Positions 25,561 to 35,719 of a DNA stretch of 64,000 nt are shown here, piece after piece; position 1 is the first letter of the stretch; each line of letters starts with the position of its first letter. The notes under the pieces were generated by a model. The model saw only the letters and a program-made list of their open reading frames with translations. It made no database searches and was not told the origin of the DNA. Position numbers and translations under genes: made by a program. Source of the DNA: Anaerolineae bacterium (GTDB lineage Bacteria > Chloroflexota > Anaerolineae > Aggregatilineales > Aggregatilineaceae); NCBI GenBank assembly GCA_016930015.1, contig JAFGHR010000019.1, positions 1-64,000 of the forward strand, written 5' to 3'.

Positions 25561-26607
25561 TTACGTGGCCCCATCTATGCCATACTGCGCCCGTAGTTGT
25601 TTGTACTCGCTGCGAAAGTCCTGGAGCAGCGCGGACTTTTCATCTTCCGGCAGGTAGCTGACACGCACGGCATTAAGCGCCATGTCTTCGAGTTGTTCAA
25701 GCGTCAGGCCGCAGTCCTGTACGGCGTGCTGGTATTCATCCGCAAGACAGGTGTTGAACAACGCCGGATCATCTGAATTGATCGTGACACATACACCCGA
25801 CTCGATCAAGTGGCGGATCGGGTGAGCCGCATAGGACGGGTAAACACCCAGGCACAAGTTGCTGGTCATGTTGACCTCAAGCGGAACCTGGTGTTCGACC
25901 AGATACGCTACCAGTTCGGGGTCTTCGACAGACCGCACACCGTGCCCGATACGTTGCGCTTGTAATGCTCGAAGCGCGCCCCAGACACTCGCCGGGCCGA
26001 CCGTCTCGCCCGCGTGAGGATTACCGGGCAGCCCGCGAACCGCCGCCAATCGAAACGCGTCGGTGAACAATTCCGGCGGGAAACCGACCTCCGGCCCGCC
26101 CAGCCCCAGCGCAACTACACCCCCGTCACGCGCTTCGGGAGATGTGACCCATTCCGCCACGGATTTCGCTGTCTCAGGGGAACTCCGCGCAATGTCAGGA
26201 ATCCAGCGCATCTGCACGCCCCATTCAGCGTGCGCCTGCTGGCATCCGGCGTTAATGCTCGCCAGCAAAACCTCCCATGGCAACCCATTGGTCACATGTG
26301 CGGCAGGCGTCCATGTCACTTCGGCATACCGGATGTTTTGCTCGGCCATGATTCGCCCGAACTCGTACGTGATCCGCACGAAGTCATCCGGCATCTGCAA
26401 ACAACTACAGATCGTCCCGTAGATTTGAATGAAGTGATCAAAATCGCGGAACGTGTACCAATCACGCAGTCCCGCCACATCAGACGCGGGCAGGTGAACG
26501 CCGTTTTTTTCCGCCAGAGCCAGCAGCGTTTCCGGCTGTACAGCGCCCTCCAGGTGAACGTGTAACTCCGCTTTAGGCATAACACGGATATAATCGGCCA
26601 GAGACAT
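25561..26607 (-). CDS. add: Adenosine deaminase
   Basis: This 348-aa TIM-barrel amidohydrolase turns adenosine to inosine in purine salvage. The zinc ligands are in 'AELHVHLEGAVQPETLL', 'GNPHAGETVGP' and 'VTINSDDPALF', and the catalytic Glu lies in HAGE. Length is standard. It lies 3 nt after pyrG and probably shares its transcript, joining purine salvage with CTP synthesis. The related adenine deaminase or aminofutalosine deaminase cannot be ruled out from motifs alone. Confidence 0.88.
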   Translation of the reverse strand: MSLADYIRVMPKAELHVHLEGAVQPETLLALAEKNGVHLPASDVAGLRDWYTFRDFDHFIQIYGTICSCLQMPDDFVRITYEFGRIMAEQNIRYAEVTWTPAAHVTNGLPWEVLLASINAGCQQAHAEWGVQMRWIPDIARSSPETAKSVAEWVTSPEARDGGVVALGLGGPEVGFPPELFTDAFRLAAVRGLPGNPHAGETVGPASVWGALRALQAQRIGHGVRSVEDPELVAYLVEHQVPLEVNMTSNLCLGVYPSYAAHPIRHLIESGVCVTINSDDPALFNTCLADEYQHAVQDCGLTLEQLEDMALNAVRVSYLPEDEKSALLQDFRSEYKQLRAQYGIDGAT

Positions 26608-26610
26608 GAA

Positions 26611-28272
<1,662 letters not shown>

Positions 28273-28293
28273 TCAATGATGTGTTTACTCAAA

Positions 28294-28344
28294 ACAAAAA
28301 AAGCGACGGGGAGGTTGAACTTTCGGCTGTTCCCTCCCCGCCGT
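28294..28344 (-). terminator. Rho-independent terminator of the Roadblock gene
   Basis: On the minus strand CGGGGAGG pairs with CCTCCCCG, extended by partial pairing, and a run of seven T follows. It lies between the Roadblock gene and pyrG and overlaps the likely pyrG leader. Confidence 0.8.
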
Positions 28345-28403
28345 TTGGCATCGATATTGAGTTGGACGTGCGTTTGCCGCTGGCAAACACACGTAGAAAT
28401 TTA

Positions 28404-28775
28404 CTACACAAGCTTCTCAAGATCATCTGCTGCGCGTTTCATGTCCAAAAACACAAGTCCAAGCTTAGCGCTTTCACGCACCAGGGCCGTCAGCACGGCC
28501 TCTTCACCAACCGACATCAGGATCACAAAACCGCTGTCACCACGAATATAGACTTGATCGAGCTCTCCGCGCCCCAGTTCACTCGCGATCCGATCACCCA
28601 GCGAAAGCATAGCTGCCGACATAGCCGAAACGCGATCTTCCTCTACGCCAGCCGGTAACGACGACGCCATAATCAGCCCGTCGACGCTAACCACCGCCGA
28701 AGCTTCAATATCAGGGGTGCCAGATTGCAAATCGCGTAAACGATCAACCATTAATTCTGTCCGCGATTTTGCCAT
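28404..28775 (-). CDS. Roadblock/LC7 domain protein (MglB/CvnB-like)
   Basis: The 123-aa protein is one Roadblock/LC7 domain: 'ELMVDRLRDLQSGTPDIEAS', 'VVSVDGLIMASSLPAGVEED', 'SAAMLSLGDRIASELGRGEL' and 'RGDSGFVILMSVGEEAVLTA'. Family members bind small Ras-like GTPases as activators or scaffolds. The nearest partner is the GTPase at 24601. AAGGAG lies upstream of the ATG. It has its own terminator, so it is probably a single-gene transcript. Confidence 0.92.
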   Translation of the reverse strand: MAKSRTELMVDRLRDLQSGTPDIEASAVVSVDGLIMASSLPAGVEEDRVSAMSAAMLSLGDRIASELGRGELDQVYIRGDSGFVILMSVGEEAVLTALVRESAKLGLVFLDMKRAADDLEKLV

Positions 28776-28853
28776 GGATCGTGCTCCTTTTCAGTTTTTA
28801 TGGAGGCTATGCGTATCGAACTCGAACCGCATTTTTTTGCTCAGTGGGCCATA

Positions 28854-28862
28854 TTTATACCA
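28854..28862 (-). promoter_or_regulatory. Candidate extended -10 upstream of the Roadblock gene
   Basis: On the minus strand the sequence reads TGG followed by TATAAA, about 80 bp upstream of the start. No convincing -35 was seen. The form TGGTA is shared with elements upstream of acpP, the TPR gene and the polysaccharide operon. Confidence 0.3.
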
Positions 28863-29027
28863 CATCAAGACGCCTGCATGATAGCATAAGCCCCTGTACT
28901 CGTCAACCAGCGCAACCCAATTTGAACGCCCGGTACGGCTATCGCGCCAGCATGATCTGTGTTACAACACAAAACGCTTGTCCGAATAACCCGTAGACCG
29001 CCTTGTCTCATTGATAGGAGTCACGTT

Positions 29028-29501
29028 ATGCCACTTTCGATTGTGATCCCAGGATATATGGCATTATCCATCAACACGGTGCTGTTCGATCTCAATGGAA
29101 CGCTGGCCTGTGACGGACTCATTGCCGATGCCACGCGCGAGCGCCTGATCACACTGGGGCGCACGCTGTCGCTCTATGTTATGACCGCCGACACCCACGG
29201 TACCCTGGATCACGCCCTGGAGGGACTGCCAATCACAGCCCGGCGGGTAACGAAGGCAGCAGGCAGCGAAGAAAAAGTCGCATTCCTTCGTGAGCTTGGA
29301 GCATCTGAGACCATTACAGTTGGCAACGGTCGCAACGATGTTGCCATGCTCAAAGCAGCCGCCCTGGGAATCGCCATTCTCGGCCCCGAAGGCGCCGCCT
29401 CAGACGCGATTCTGGCAGCGGACATTGTATTTCAAGATATCAACGATGCCCTCGACGCTGTGGCTAACCCTAAACGCCTGATCGCTTCCCTGCGGGCCTA
29501 G
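29028..29501 (+). CDS. Soluble HAD-family phosphatase (COG4087, P-type ATPase-like)
   Basis: The 157-aa protein matches the soluble P-type-ATPase-like HAD group: start 'MPLSIVIPGY', catalytic 'VLFDLNGTLACDG' (DxNGT in place of DxDGT), Thr motif 'YVMTADTHGTLDHA', and 'VGNGRNDVAMLKAAALGIAI'. It should be a phosphatase of unknown substrate and lacks any membrane or cap domain. TAGGAG upstream supports the ATG at 29028. It is alone on its strand and divergent from the Roadblock gene. Confidence 0.88.
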   Translation: MPLSIVIPGYMALSINTVLFDLNGTLACDGLIADATRERLITLGRTLSLYVMTADTHGTLDHALEGLPITARRVTKAAGSEEKVAFLRELGASETITVGNGRNDVAMLKAAALGIAILGPEGAASDAILAADIVFQDINDALDAVANPKRLIASLRA

Positions 29502-29848
29502 ACCGGGTTGGCACCTGTGTCTGATATGCCACATGGTTAAGTACCGGCGGCAACACAGCCTCAGCAAGTCTGAAGCAAGTCTGAATTTTTTGTGATTTTT
29601 GCCCGTTTTAAGCTGCTGGCAGGCAAAAACATACCATTAACCTATTTGCAACGGTCTCTAAATTCGTTACGATAGAGACAGGTGTGAGATAAACCGGTCG
29701 AAACAATCGGTTCTCATTCCATAAAAAACGGGTATAATTGGGATCAAGTCGTATTGGCAGTTTTGTTTGAATGTAACGTGTTTATAAGTAAAACTGCGAT
29801 CACGATCCGGCTGGCATCTCCAATTTTTAGCAAGCAGGACATTGAATC
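29502..29848. other. Intergenic region with tandem repeat and three hairpins
   Basis: This 347-bp gap holds no credible gene. It has a perfect tandem 11-bp repeat (GCAAGTCTGAA twice, 29563-29584) followed by a T run; a hairpin with stem TTTTTGCC/GGCAAAAA (29596-29629); a hairpin with stem GTCTCTA/TAGAGAC (29654-29679); a promoter candidate; and a long-loop hairpin CAGTTTT/AAAACTG (29758-29796) in the likely leader of the next gene. Confidence 0.6.
29711..29738 (+). promoter_or_regulatory. Candidate promoter of the receiver/Roadblock-like gene
   Basis: TTCTCA and a perfect TATAAT (29733-29738) are 16 nt apart. The site leaves a leader of about 105 nt before the start at 29849, with a possible hairpin in it. 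Confidence 0.5.
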
Positions 29849-30985
29849 ATGACCTCGGTCCCTCGTGTCGTTCTTGTTGATCCCACTCATGATGTTACGC
29901 GCATCATCAATGGTGCGTTTGCGCTTCTGAACCGCCAGTTTATTCTGGTTGAGGTGCCCACGGCTGAAGACGCATTGGCGGAAGTTCTGGGGTCACCCAT
30001 TGATCTGGTTGTCACAGCCTACGACATTCCCGGACATATGCATGGCATTGAGTTGGCTACCCAGATCAGCCATGAATCACTGGGTACACCCGTCATTGTG
30101 CTTGGCAATGAAAATGACCCGAACATTGACGTAGAAGCCCTAAAAGAAGCCCCGTTCCAGTATTTTCTGCGCCCTACAGCCGAACCCTTCTTGCACGGAC
30201 TCCGTGTAGCGCTGGACGGTGAAGCCGCGGTCGCCACCGATCAGACACCGAGCAAACCGGCGGTGGACCTGGGGCCGATCCCCAACATTGATCTTGATAA
30301 TATGCGTAACATCGTGGTGCCCTTGATGCGCGATGTAGGGGCTATGGGCGTCATCCTGGCCAACCGCCGCGGGCGCGTGCTCATAGACGAAGGGGCTACC
30401 GGGTATGTTGACCGCGAAAAGCTGGCGGTGCTGCTTGGTCCGGCCTTCGCCAGTTCGCGCGAAATGGGAGAGCTGGTCGGCGGCAATGCCTGGACAATGC
30501 ACTATTATGACGGCGACCGGCTGGATGTGTTTGGCCTGGCACTGGGTATTCACTATTTTATATGCCTGATCTTTGACGGGTCAAACCGGGGCGCGTTTGG
30601 CGCTGTCACCATGTTCGGGCGGCGTGCGGCTGACCAGATGATCGACATGATCGGTGATACGGCGTATGTCACTCGCGAAGCCGAGGCCCTGCCACCACCG
30701 AAGAAAAAAGAAGAAGAAATGGTCGCGGCCGAGCCCCAGCCCCAGGCAAAGAAAAAGCCAAAAGCAGCGGCTGAACCCGCTGTCGAAGTCCCGGTGTCAC
30801 CCGAAGCCGAACCGATCAGCGACTTTGACGCCGACGATTTATTCGGGCAGCTCATTGATGAATCTATGGCGGACAGCTTGTTCGATCCGGAAAAACTGGA
30901 AGAACTCGTGGTGTCAATCGGGGCGGAAGAAGAAGAACGTGTTGGTTACGATGAAGCGATCCAGCTCGGTATTTTGAACGAGTAA
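29849..30985 (+). CDS. Degenerate receiver domain fused to a Roadblock-like domain
   Basis: Residues 5-122 keep a CheY-like fold pattern but the phospho-acceptor position holds Ala57 (DLVVTAYDIPG) and the conserved Lys is Arg108 (FLRP), so phosphorylation is unlikely. Residues about 148-275 resemble a Roadblock/LC7-type domain ('VGAMGVILANRRGRVLIDEG', 'ASSREMGELVGG', 'GLALGIHYFICLIFDGSNRG'). Residues 285-335 are a Lys/Pro/Ala-rich linker (PPPKKKEEE, KKKPKAAAEP). The end is acidic, with 'DADDLFGQLIDESMADSLF'. It may be a scaffold that joins GTPase signalling to receivers; that is inference. It has its own promoter and terminator. Confidence 0.75.
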   Translation: MTSVPRVVLVDPTHDVTRIINGAFALLNRQFILVEVPTAEDALAEVLGSPIDLVVTAYDIPGHMHGIELATQISHESLGTPVIVLGNENDPNIDVEALKEAPFQYFLRPTAEPFLHGLRVALDGEAAVATDQTPSKPAVDLGPIPNIDLDNMRNIVVPLMRDVGAMGVILANRRGRVLIDEGATGYVDREKLAVLLGPAFASSREMGELVGGNAWTMHYYDGDRLDVFGLALGIHYFICLIFDGSNRGAFGAVTMFGRRAADQMIDMIGDTAYVTREAEALPPPKKKEEEMVAAEPQPQAKKKPKAAAEPAVEVPVSPEAEPISDFDADDLFGQLIDESMADSLFDPEKLEELVVSIGAEEEERVGYDEAIQLGILNE

Positions 30986-31012
30986 TTTAACTCAACTGGC
31001 CGGTTATTACCC

Positions 31013-31043
31013 ATCACGCCCATCACCAATGGGCGTGATGTTT
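31013..31043 (+). terminator. Rho-independent terminator
   Basis: A perfect 11-bp stem (ATCACGCCCAT with ATGGGCGTGAT) with a 5-nt loop is followed by GTTTT. It ends the receiver/Roadblock-like gene. Confidence 0.88.
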
Positions 31044-31176
31044 TGCTCAACAAAACGGTGTTTTGGATACTTGCCGAGAGTCACCACCCATACTAGAGTA
31101 ACGTGTACTGCATGTTATTGTCTGAAACAAAAACTGCAAACGTATAGCCTGAAAACTACTGATGGAGATTCGAAAT

Positions 31177-32940
31177 ATGACAGTCCCCAGTGATCTTGAC
31201 ATCGCCCAGGCAGCCGATGTACGGCCCATTCTTCAAATTGCTGAAAAACTTGGGCTATCTCAAGATGACCTCGATCTATACGGAAATTTCAAAGCCAAAG
31301 TACACCTTTCTGTTCTCGACAAATTTAACGATCGCCCCACCGGCAAGTACATCGATGTGACGGCCATCACGCCAACGCCGCTTGGTGAAGGCAAAACCAC
31401 AACCACAATCGGACTCACACAAGCATTAGGCCGCTTAGGACATAATGCAGCGACCTGCATCCGGCAGCCCAGCATGGGACCAACATTCGGCATCAAAGGC
31501 GGGGCAGCCGGCGGCGGTTACAGCCAGGTGATCCCCATGGAAGAATTTAACCTGCACCTGACCGGCGACATTCACGCGATCACCGTGGCGCACAACCTGG
31601 TTGCCGCTGCTATCGACACACGTCTGTATCACGAAAGCCGCCAGTCGGACGCCGCGCTGGCACGCCGGGGCATCGACCGCCGCCTGGATATTGATCCAGA
31701 AACGATCACGTGGAACCGTGTCGTCGATGTCTGCGACCGGAGCTTGCGTGCTATCCAGATCGGGTTCAACGACAACATCGTGAGCGACGGCTCGCCCAGC
31801 CCGATCTTCCCGCGCCAAACGGGGTTTGATATTTCGGTTGCCAGCGAACTTATGGCTATTCTGGCGCTGACAACCGGTCTTAAGGACCTGCGCGAGCGTG
31901 TCGGACGGGTGGTGATCGGGACGAGCAAAGCCGGTGATCCCGTTACGCTGGAAGACCTGGGGGTGGCGGGCGCCGTAACTGTGCTGCTCAAAGACGCGAT
32001 CATGCCCAACCTGCTGCAAACGCTGGAAGGGCAGGCCGCATTTGTCCATGCGGGACCGTTTGCCAACATCGCGCACGGCAACAGCAGCATCCTGGCCGAC
32101 CAGATCGCGCTGCGGCTGGCCGACTACGTGGTGACCGAGAGCGGCTTTGGCGCCGACATCGGTATGGAAAAATTCTTCAATATCAAATGCCGCTATTCCG
32201 GCCTGGTTCCGGATGCGGTTGTGCTGGTAGCCACCATCCGAGCGCTGAAAATGCACGGCGGCGGCCCGGTTGTCAAGCCCGGCAGCACCCTCGACGAAGC
32301 GTATACCACTGAAAACCTGGCGCTGCTTGAAGCCGGTGGGGGCAACCTGGCAAAACACATCGCGATTGTACGCAAATTCGGCGTGCCGGTGATTGTGGCC
32401 GTTAACCGGTTTGCGACAGATACCGAAGCAGAGATCGCCCTGGTTCGACGCATCGCCGAAGAAGCCGGGGCCGAAGCGGCGGTAATGTCGGATCACTGGG
32501 CACGCGGCGGCGAAGGTGCGCTCGAACTTGCCGAAGCGGTTGTGGCGGCCTGCGAAAAACCCAGTGAATTTAAGTTCCTCTACCCGCTCGACCTGCCGAT
32601 CAAAGACAAAATTGAGATCATCGCCAGAGAAATCTACGGCGCGGACGGGGTCACGTATGACCCCCTGGCCGAACGCCAGATCGAACAATACGAGCAGGCC
32701 GGTTTTAACCAACTGCCGATCTGCATGGCTAAAACTCACTTGAGCCTGAGCCATGATCCGGCCCTGAAAGGTGTGCCCACCGGCTTTACGATCCCCGTGC
32801 GCGAGGTGCGGGCGAGTGTAGGCGCCGGATTTGTATACCCGCTGTTGGGCCAGATGAGCACCATGCCAGGGCTGCCAACACGTCCGGCGTTCATGAACAT
32901 TGATCTGGACGAAGATGGTAATGTGGTCGGCCTGTCTTAG
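31177..32940 (+). CDS. fhs: Formate-tetrahydrofolate ligase
   Basis: The 587-aa enzyme joins formate to tetrahydrofolate using ATP, feeding one-carbon metabolism. The P-loop is in '[20 protein letters not shown]'; other family stretches are '[20 protein letters not shown]', '[18 protein letters not shown]', '[11 protein letters not shown]' and '[20 protein letters not shown]'. I chose the ATG at 31177 because GGAG lies 9 nt upstream; an ATG at 31162 would add five residues. It is monocistronic here, so the window does not show whether it serves a Wood-Ljungdahl pathway or folate interconversion. Confidence 0.96.
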   Translation: MTVPSDLDIAQAADVRPILQIAEKLGLSQDDLDLYGNFKAKVHLSVLDKFNDRPTGKYIDVTAITPTPLGEGKTTTTIGLTQALGRLGHNAATCIRQPSMGPTFGIKGGAAGGGYSQVIPMEEFNLHLTGDIHAITVAHNLVAAAIDTRLYHESRQSDAALARRGIDRRLDIDPETITWNRVVDVCDRSLRAIQIGFNDNIVSDGSPSPIFPRQTGFDISVASELMAILALTTGLKDLRERVGRVVIGTSKAGDPVTLEDLGVAGAVTVLLKDAIMPNLLQTLEGQAAFVHAGPFANIAHGNSSILADQIALRLADYVVTESGFGADIGMEKFFNIKCRYSGLVPDAVVLVATIRALKMHGGGPVVKPGSTLDEAYTTENLALLEAGGGNLAKHIAIVRKFGVPVIVAVNRFATDTEAEIALVRRIAEEAGAEAAVMSDHWARGGEGALELAEAVVAACEKPSEFKFLYPLDLPIKDKIEIIAREIYGADGVTYDPLAERQIEQYEQAGFNQLPICMAKTHLSLSHDPALKGVPTGFTIPVREVRASVGAGFVYPLLGQMSTMPGLPTRPAFMNIDLDEDGNVVGLS

Positions 32941-32962
32941 CTGCTGAGCGACCATCAACTTA

Positions 32963-32971
32963 TGGTATGAT
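32963..32971 (+). promoter_or_regulatory. Candidate extended -10 upstream of the TPR gene
   Basis: TGG followed by TATGAT lies about 77 bp before the start at 33048. No clear -35 was found. A second possible -10, TATAGT, lies at 33010-33015. Confidence 0.3.
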
Positions 32972-33047
32972 ACATGTACGCCGGAACAGAAACCGGTGCA
33001 GGATTATTGTATAGTGAATACCTAGTATGAGGCGGTGAAGGGGAAGC

Positions 33048-34379
33048 ATGTCGGACGTGGACGCATTGATTCAAAAGGCCGTTGACGCCTACAAAACCGA
33101 CCGCAAAGAAGAAGCACGCGAGATTCTCATGGAAGTTGTGGAGCAAGACGAACACAACGAACAGGCATGGCTGTGGCTTAGCGCCATGGTGGACTCGCTG
33201 GAAGAACAACAAATATGTCTGGAAAATGTGCTGACGATCAATCCGGACAATGACCGTGCCAAAAAAGGGCTGGATGTTGTCAGCCAGAAACTCGCAGCCC
33301 GGAGTACGAGCACGTCGTCGAACAGCTCAATTGCTCCGTCGAAATCGCCCCCTGCATTTGCATCGCCCAAACCTTCTACCGGATCATCTGCCCCAATCGG
33401 CGCAGAGTTTGCTTCAGCATCAGGTGACAGTTTGTTTAGTGACGCCGAAGACCTGCCGGCGGTTTCAGGATTCAGCAGCGCATTTGACGCACAGCACCAG
33501 CCAGCGGCGGATGACAGCGCTAGTAGTTGGTTTGCCCCAACACCTGAGCAGCCCAAAGCACCTTCCGAGCCCGCCGTGCCGCCTCCATCTTCCAGCGTAG
33601 ATTGGAACAAAGGGCAAGGCGTAGCTGCTCATGGCAGTGGTAAACAGGTTAACCTACCCTCCTCAAGCGAATATGACGATTGGGTCAGAGGCTTGAATCT
33701 GGATGGGCTTCCCATACCCCCTGGAGAAGCCCCCGGTGGAGCCGCCGCCGATGCCGCGTCTCCGTTTGTAAGTCGTGGGGCAGCCGGACCGTTCGGCGAT
33801 ACGTCGTTCATGGCCGAGTCGGACCTGTTCAGCCCGTCCAGTGACAGCCGCAACCAACCCGATGCTTTTGCCGATGCGTACGAATCACCTGGTGAAGCCG
33901 CACCATGGGACGACAGTCTGCCGGACATGGACTCAAGCCAGAGTGGGTTTGAAAGTCCAGCCTCCGTATTCAACAGCCACCCATCAGCACCGGTTTTTGA
34001 GCCGGGAACCGGGTTCGGGCAGGATAACGTTTTTGTAGACGAGGACGGCAGTTCGGATTTATCCGCTTTAGAAAGTTCCTTCCCATTTGACGATGAAGAA
34101 GAAATCGGTGTCGGTACACTGCCCAGACGGGATACTGATGAGAACCTTGATGTCGATTGGTTGGATCGGTTGGAAGGCTCTGGTGATGAAGTCGCGCCGG
34201 TATTTGCCGCTGCGGACGCCTCGTCGATCCAGGCGGAGCAATACTACCAATACATCCCGGCTGAAATCGAACCCAAAGCGGGCGGGTTGAACCGGGAAAG
34301 CCTGATGATGCTGGGCGGTATTGTGTTGTTGTCTGTGCTTAACCTGGTTTCGATCATCGTTTTTTTTAACGCGTTGTAA
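33048..34379 (+). CDS. TPR-like protein with long disordered middle and C-terminal membrane anchor
   Basis: Residues 1-85 form two TPR-like helix pairs ('AVDAYKTDRKEEAREILMEV', 'NEQAWLWLSAMVDSLEEQQI', 'VLTINPDNDRAKKGLDVV'). Residues about 85-400 are Ser/Pro/Ala-rich and disordered with many Phe-containing acidic patches. The last 25 residues are a membrane segment ('LMMLGGIVLLSVLNLVSIIV') with almost nothing after it, so the protein is tail-anchored with its bulk in the cytoplasm. It may tether partner proteins to the membrane. GGGGA precedes the ATG and two hairpins follow the stop. Confidence 0.72.
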   Translation: MSDVDALIQKAVDAYKTDRKEEAREILMEVVEQDEHNEQAWLWLSAMVDSLEEQQICLENVLTINPDNDRAKKGLDVVSQKLAARSTSTSSNSSIAPSKSPPAFASPKPSTGSSAPIGAEFASASGDSLFSDAEDLPAVSGFSSAFDAQHQPAADDSASSWFAPTPEQPKAPSEPAVPPPSSSVDWNKGQGVAAHGSGKQVNLPSSSEYDDWVRGLNLDGLPIPPGEAPGGAAADAASPFVSRGAAGPFGDTSFMAESDLFSPSSDSRNQPDAFADAYESPGEAAPWDDSLPDMDSSQSGFESPASVFNSHPSAPVFEPGTGFGQDNVFVDEDGSSDLSALESSFPFDDEEEIGVGTLPRRDTDENLDVDWLDRLEGSGDEVAPVFAAADASSIQAEQYYQYIPAEIEPKAGGLNRESLMMLGGIVLLSVLNLVSIIVFFNAL

Positions 34380-34395
34380 CACACCCGATAGCGTT

Positions 34396-34451
34396 GCGAG
34401 CGAACCTCGCTCTCGTTTTAAAAGTGGCGTTGTATCAGCAGCGTCACTTTT
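34396..34451 (+). terminator. Two consecutive hairpins ending the TPR gene
   Basis: The first stem is GCGAG/CTCGC (34396-34410) followed by TCTCGTTTT. The second is AAAAGTGGCG/CGTCACTTTT (34420-34451, one G-U pair). Together they probably stop transcription before moeA. Confidence 0.65.
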
Positions 34452-34483
34452 AACGCATAACCCAATTAAGGACTGTTGGAGCG

Positions 34484-35719
34484 ATGCCTGAGTTTTTTAA
34501 TGTGCTGCCGCCAGACGAGGCTCGCGCCCGCTGGCTGCCGCGCATCAGTCACCGTGTGCCCGATGAACGAATCCACACAGTTGATGGATTGGGGCGTGTT
34601 ACAGCCAACCCCGTCACCAGCCCTGAAGCGCTGCCTGCCTTCCGCCGTTCGACGGTTGACGGGTATGCGGCGCGTGCAGCGGATACGTTTGGCGCGTCGA
34701 GTTCGCTCCCGGCTTATCTAACGCTTGCCGGGGAAATCTTGATGGGGCAGGCCCCCGCGCTCGACATCAACCCGGCTGAAGCGGCCCTGATCCATACCGG
34801 CGGCATGCTGCCGGAAAGCGCCGATGCGGTCGTGATGATCGAGAATACCCAATCCGTCAGTGAGCACGAAATCGAGGTGCTGCGCCCGGTCGCGCCTGGC
34901 GAAAACGTGATCCAGGTCGGTGAGGATATCATGCCGGGTGCCGAGATTCTGCCCGCCGGGCACCGCATCCAGCCGCAGGATATTGGCGCGCTGCTGGCCC
35001 TGGGTTTTTCGGATGATCTGGCCGTTCGTCAGCAGCCGCGCGTGAGCCTGTTTTCTACCGGGGACGAGCTGGTCACGCCGGATACCCAACACTTACGTCC
35101 CGGCCAGATTCGTAACATTAACAGCAGCACCATTCGAGTGCTGTGTTTCCAGGCTGGCGCCGACGTTTATGATCATGGCATTGTGCCGGACGATGCAGAA
35201 GCCCTGTATGCCGCGCTGGTGGAAACGTTCGCCGCCAGCGATATGCTGGTCGTGACGGCAGGCAGCAGCGTGAGCGCGCGCGATATCACAGCCGACACGA
35301 TCAACCGGCTGGGCGCGCCCGGCGTGCTGGTGCATGGCATAGCGGGGCGTCCCGGCAAACCAACCATCCTGGCCGTGGTCGATGGCAAGCCGGTCATGGG
35401 ACTACCCGGAAACCCGGTATCCGCCTTTGTGATGTTTTCCTTGTTTGGCATCCCAGCCATTGCGCACATGATGCAGGCGGCGGCACCCCGGCGCGTGTCG
35501 GTGCAGGCGCGTGTCACAGTCAATGTACCCTCAGTGGCCGGGCGGGAAGACTATATTCCGGTTCGGCTGACCGAACGGGATGGCGAACGGTGGGCCGAGC
35601 CAATGTTCGGTAAAAGTAACCTCATTTTTCGACTGGTCGGCGCCAGCGGGCTGCTCAAGGTGCCGCTGGACCAGACAGGCCTGCGTGAAGGCGCGTGGGG
35701 GGAGGTCATCCTGTTCTGA
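34484..35719 (+). CDS. moeA: Molybdopterin molybdenumtransferase
   Basis: The 411-aa protein has the MoeA four-part layout. Domain III has the MoCF-binding pattern 'VSLFSTGDELVTP', 'SSTIRVLCFQAGADVYDHGI' and 'DMLVVTAGSSVSARDIT', and later 'GKPVMGLPGNPVSAFVMF'. The N-terminal 'ALPAFRRSTVDGYAARAADT' and 'LIHTGGMLPESADAVVMIE' are also diagnostic. MoeA inserts molybdate into adenylated molybdopterin. The usual GGVS(V/M)G stretch reads AGSSVSARD. The stop shares TGATG with the second moeA gene. Confidence 0.92.
   Translation: MPEFFNVLPPDEARARWLPRISHRVPDERIHTVDGLGRVTANPVTSPEALPAFRRSTVDGYAARAADTFGASSSLPAYLTLAGEILMGQAPALDINPAEAALIHTGGMLPESADAVVMIENTQSVSEHEIEVLRPVAPGENVIQVGEDIMPGAEILPAGHRIQPQDIGALLALGFSDDLAVRQQPRVSLFSTGDELVTPDTQHLRPGQIRNINSSTIRVLCFQAGADVYDHGIVPDDAEALYAALVETFAASDMLVVTAGSSVSARDITADTINRLGAPGVLVHGIAGRPGKPTILAVVDGKPVMGLPGNPVSAFVMFSLFGIPAIAHMMQAAAPRRVSVQARVTVNVPSVAGREDYIPVRLTERDGERWAEPMFGKSNLIFRLVGASGLLKVPLDQTGLREGAWGEVILF

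Noticed and set aside
29563-29584. Tandem 11-bp repeat as a CRISPR or attachment site
   Set aside because: Only two adjacent units without spacers, and no integrase or cas gene nearby.
31435-32958. Long open frame (507 codons) on the minus strand opposite fhs
   Set aside because: It lies wholly antisense to a clear fhs gene, has His/Gln-rich shadow composition and no recognisable domain.
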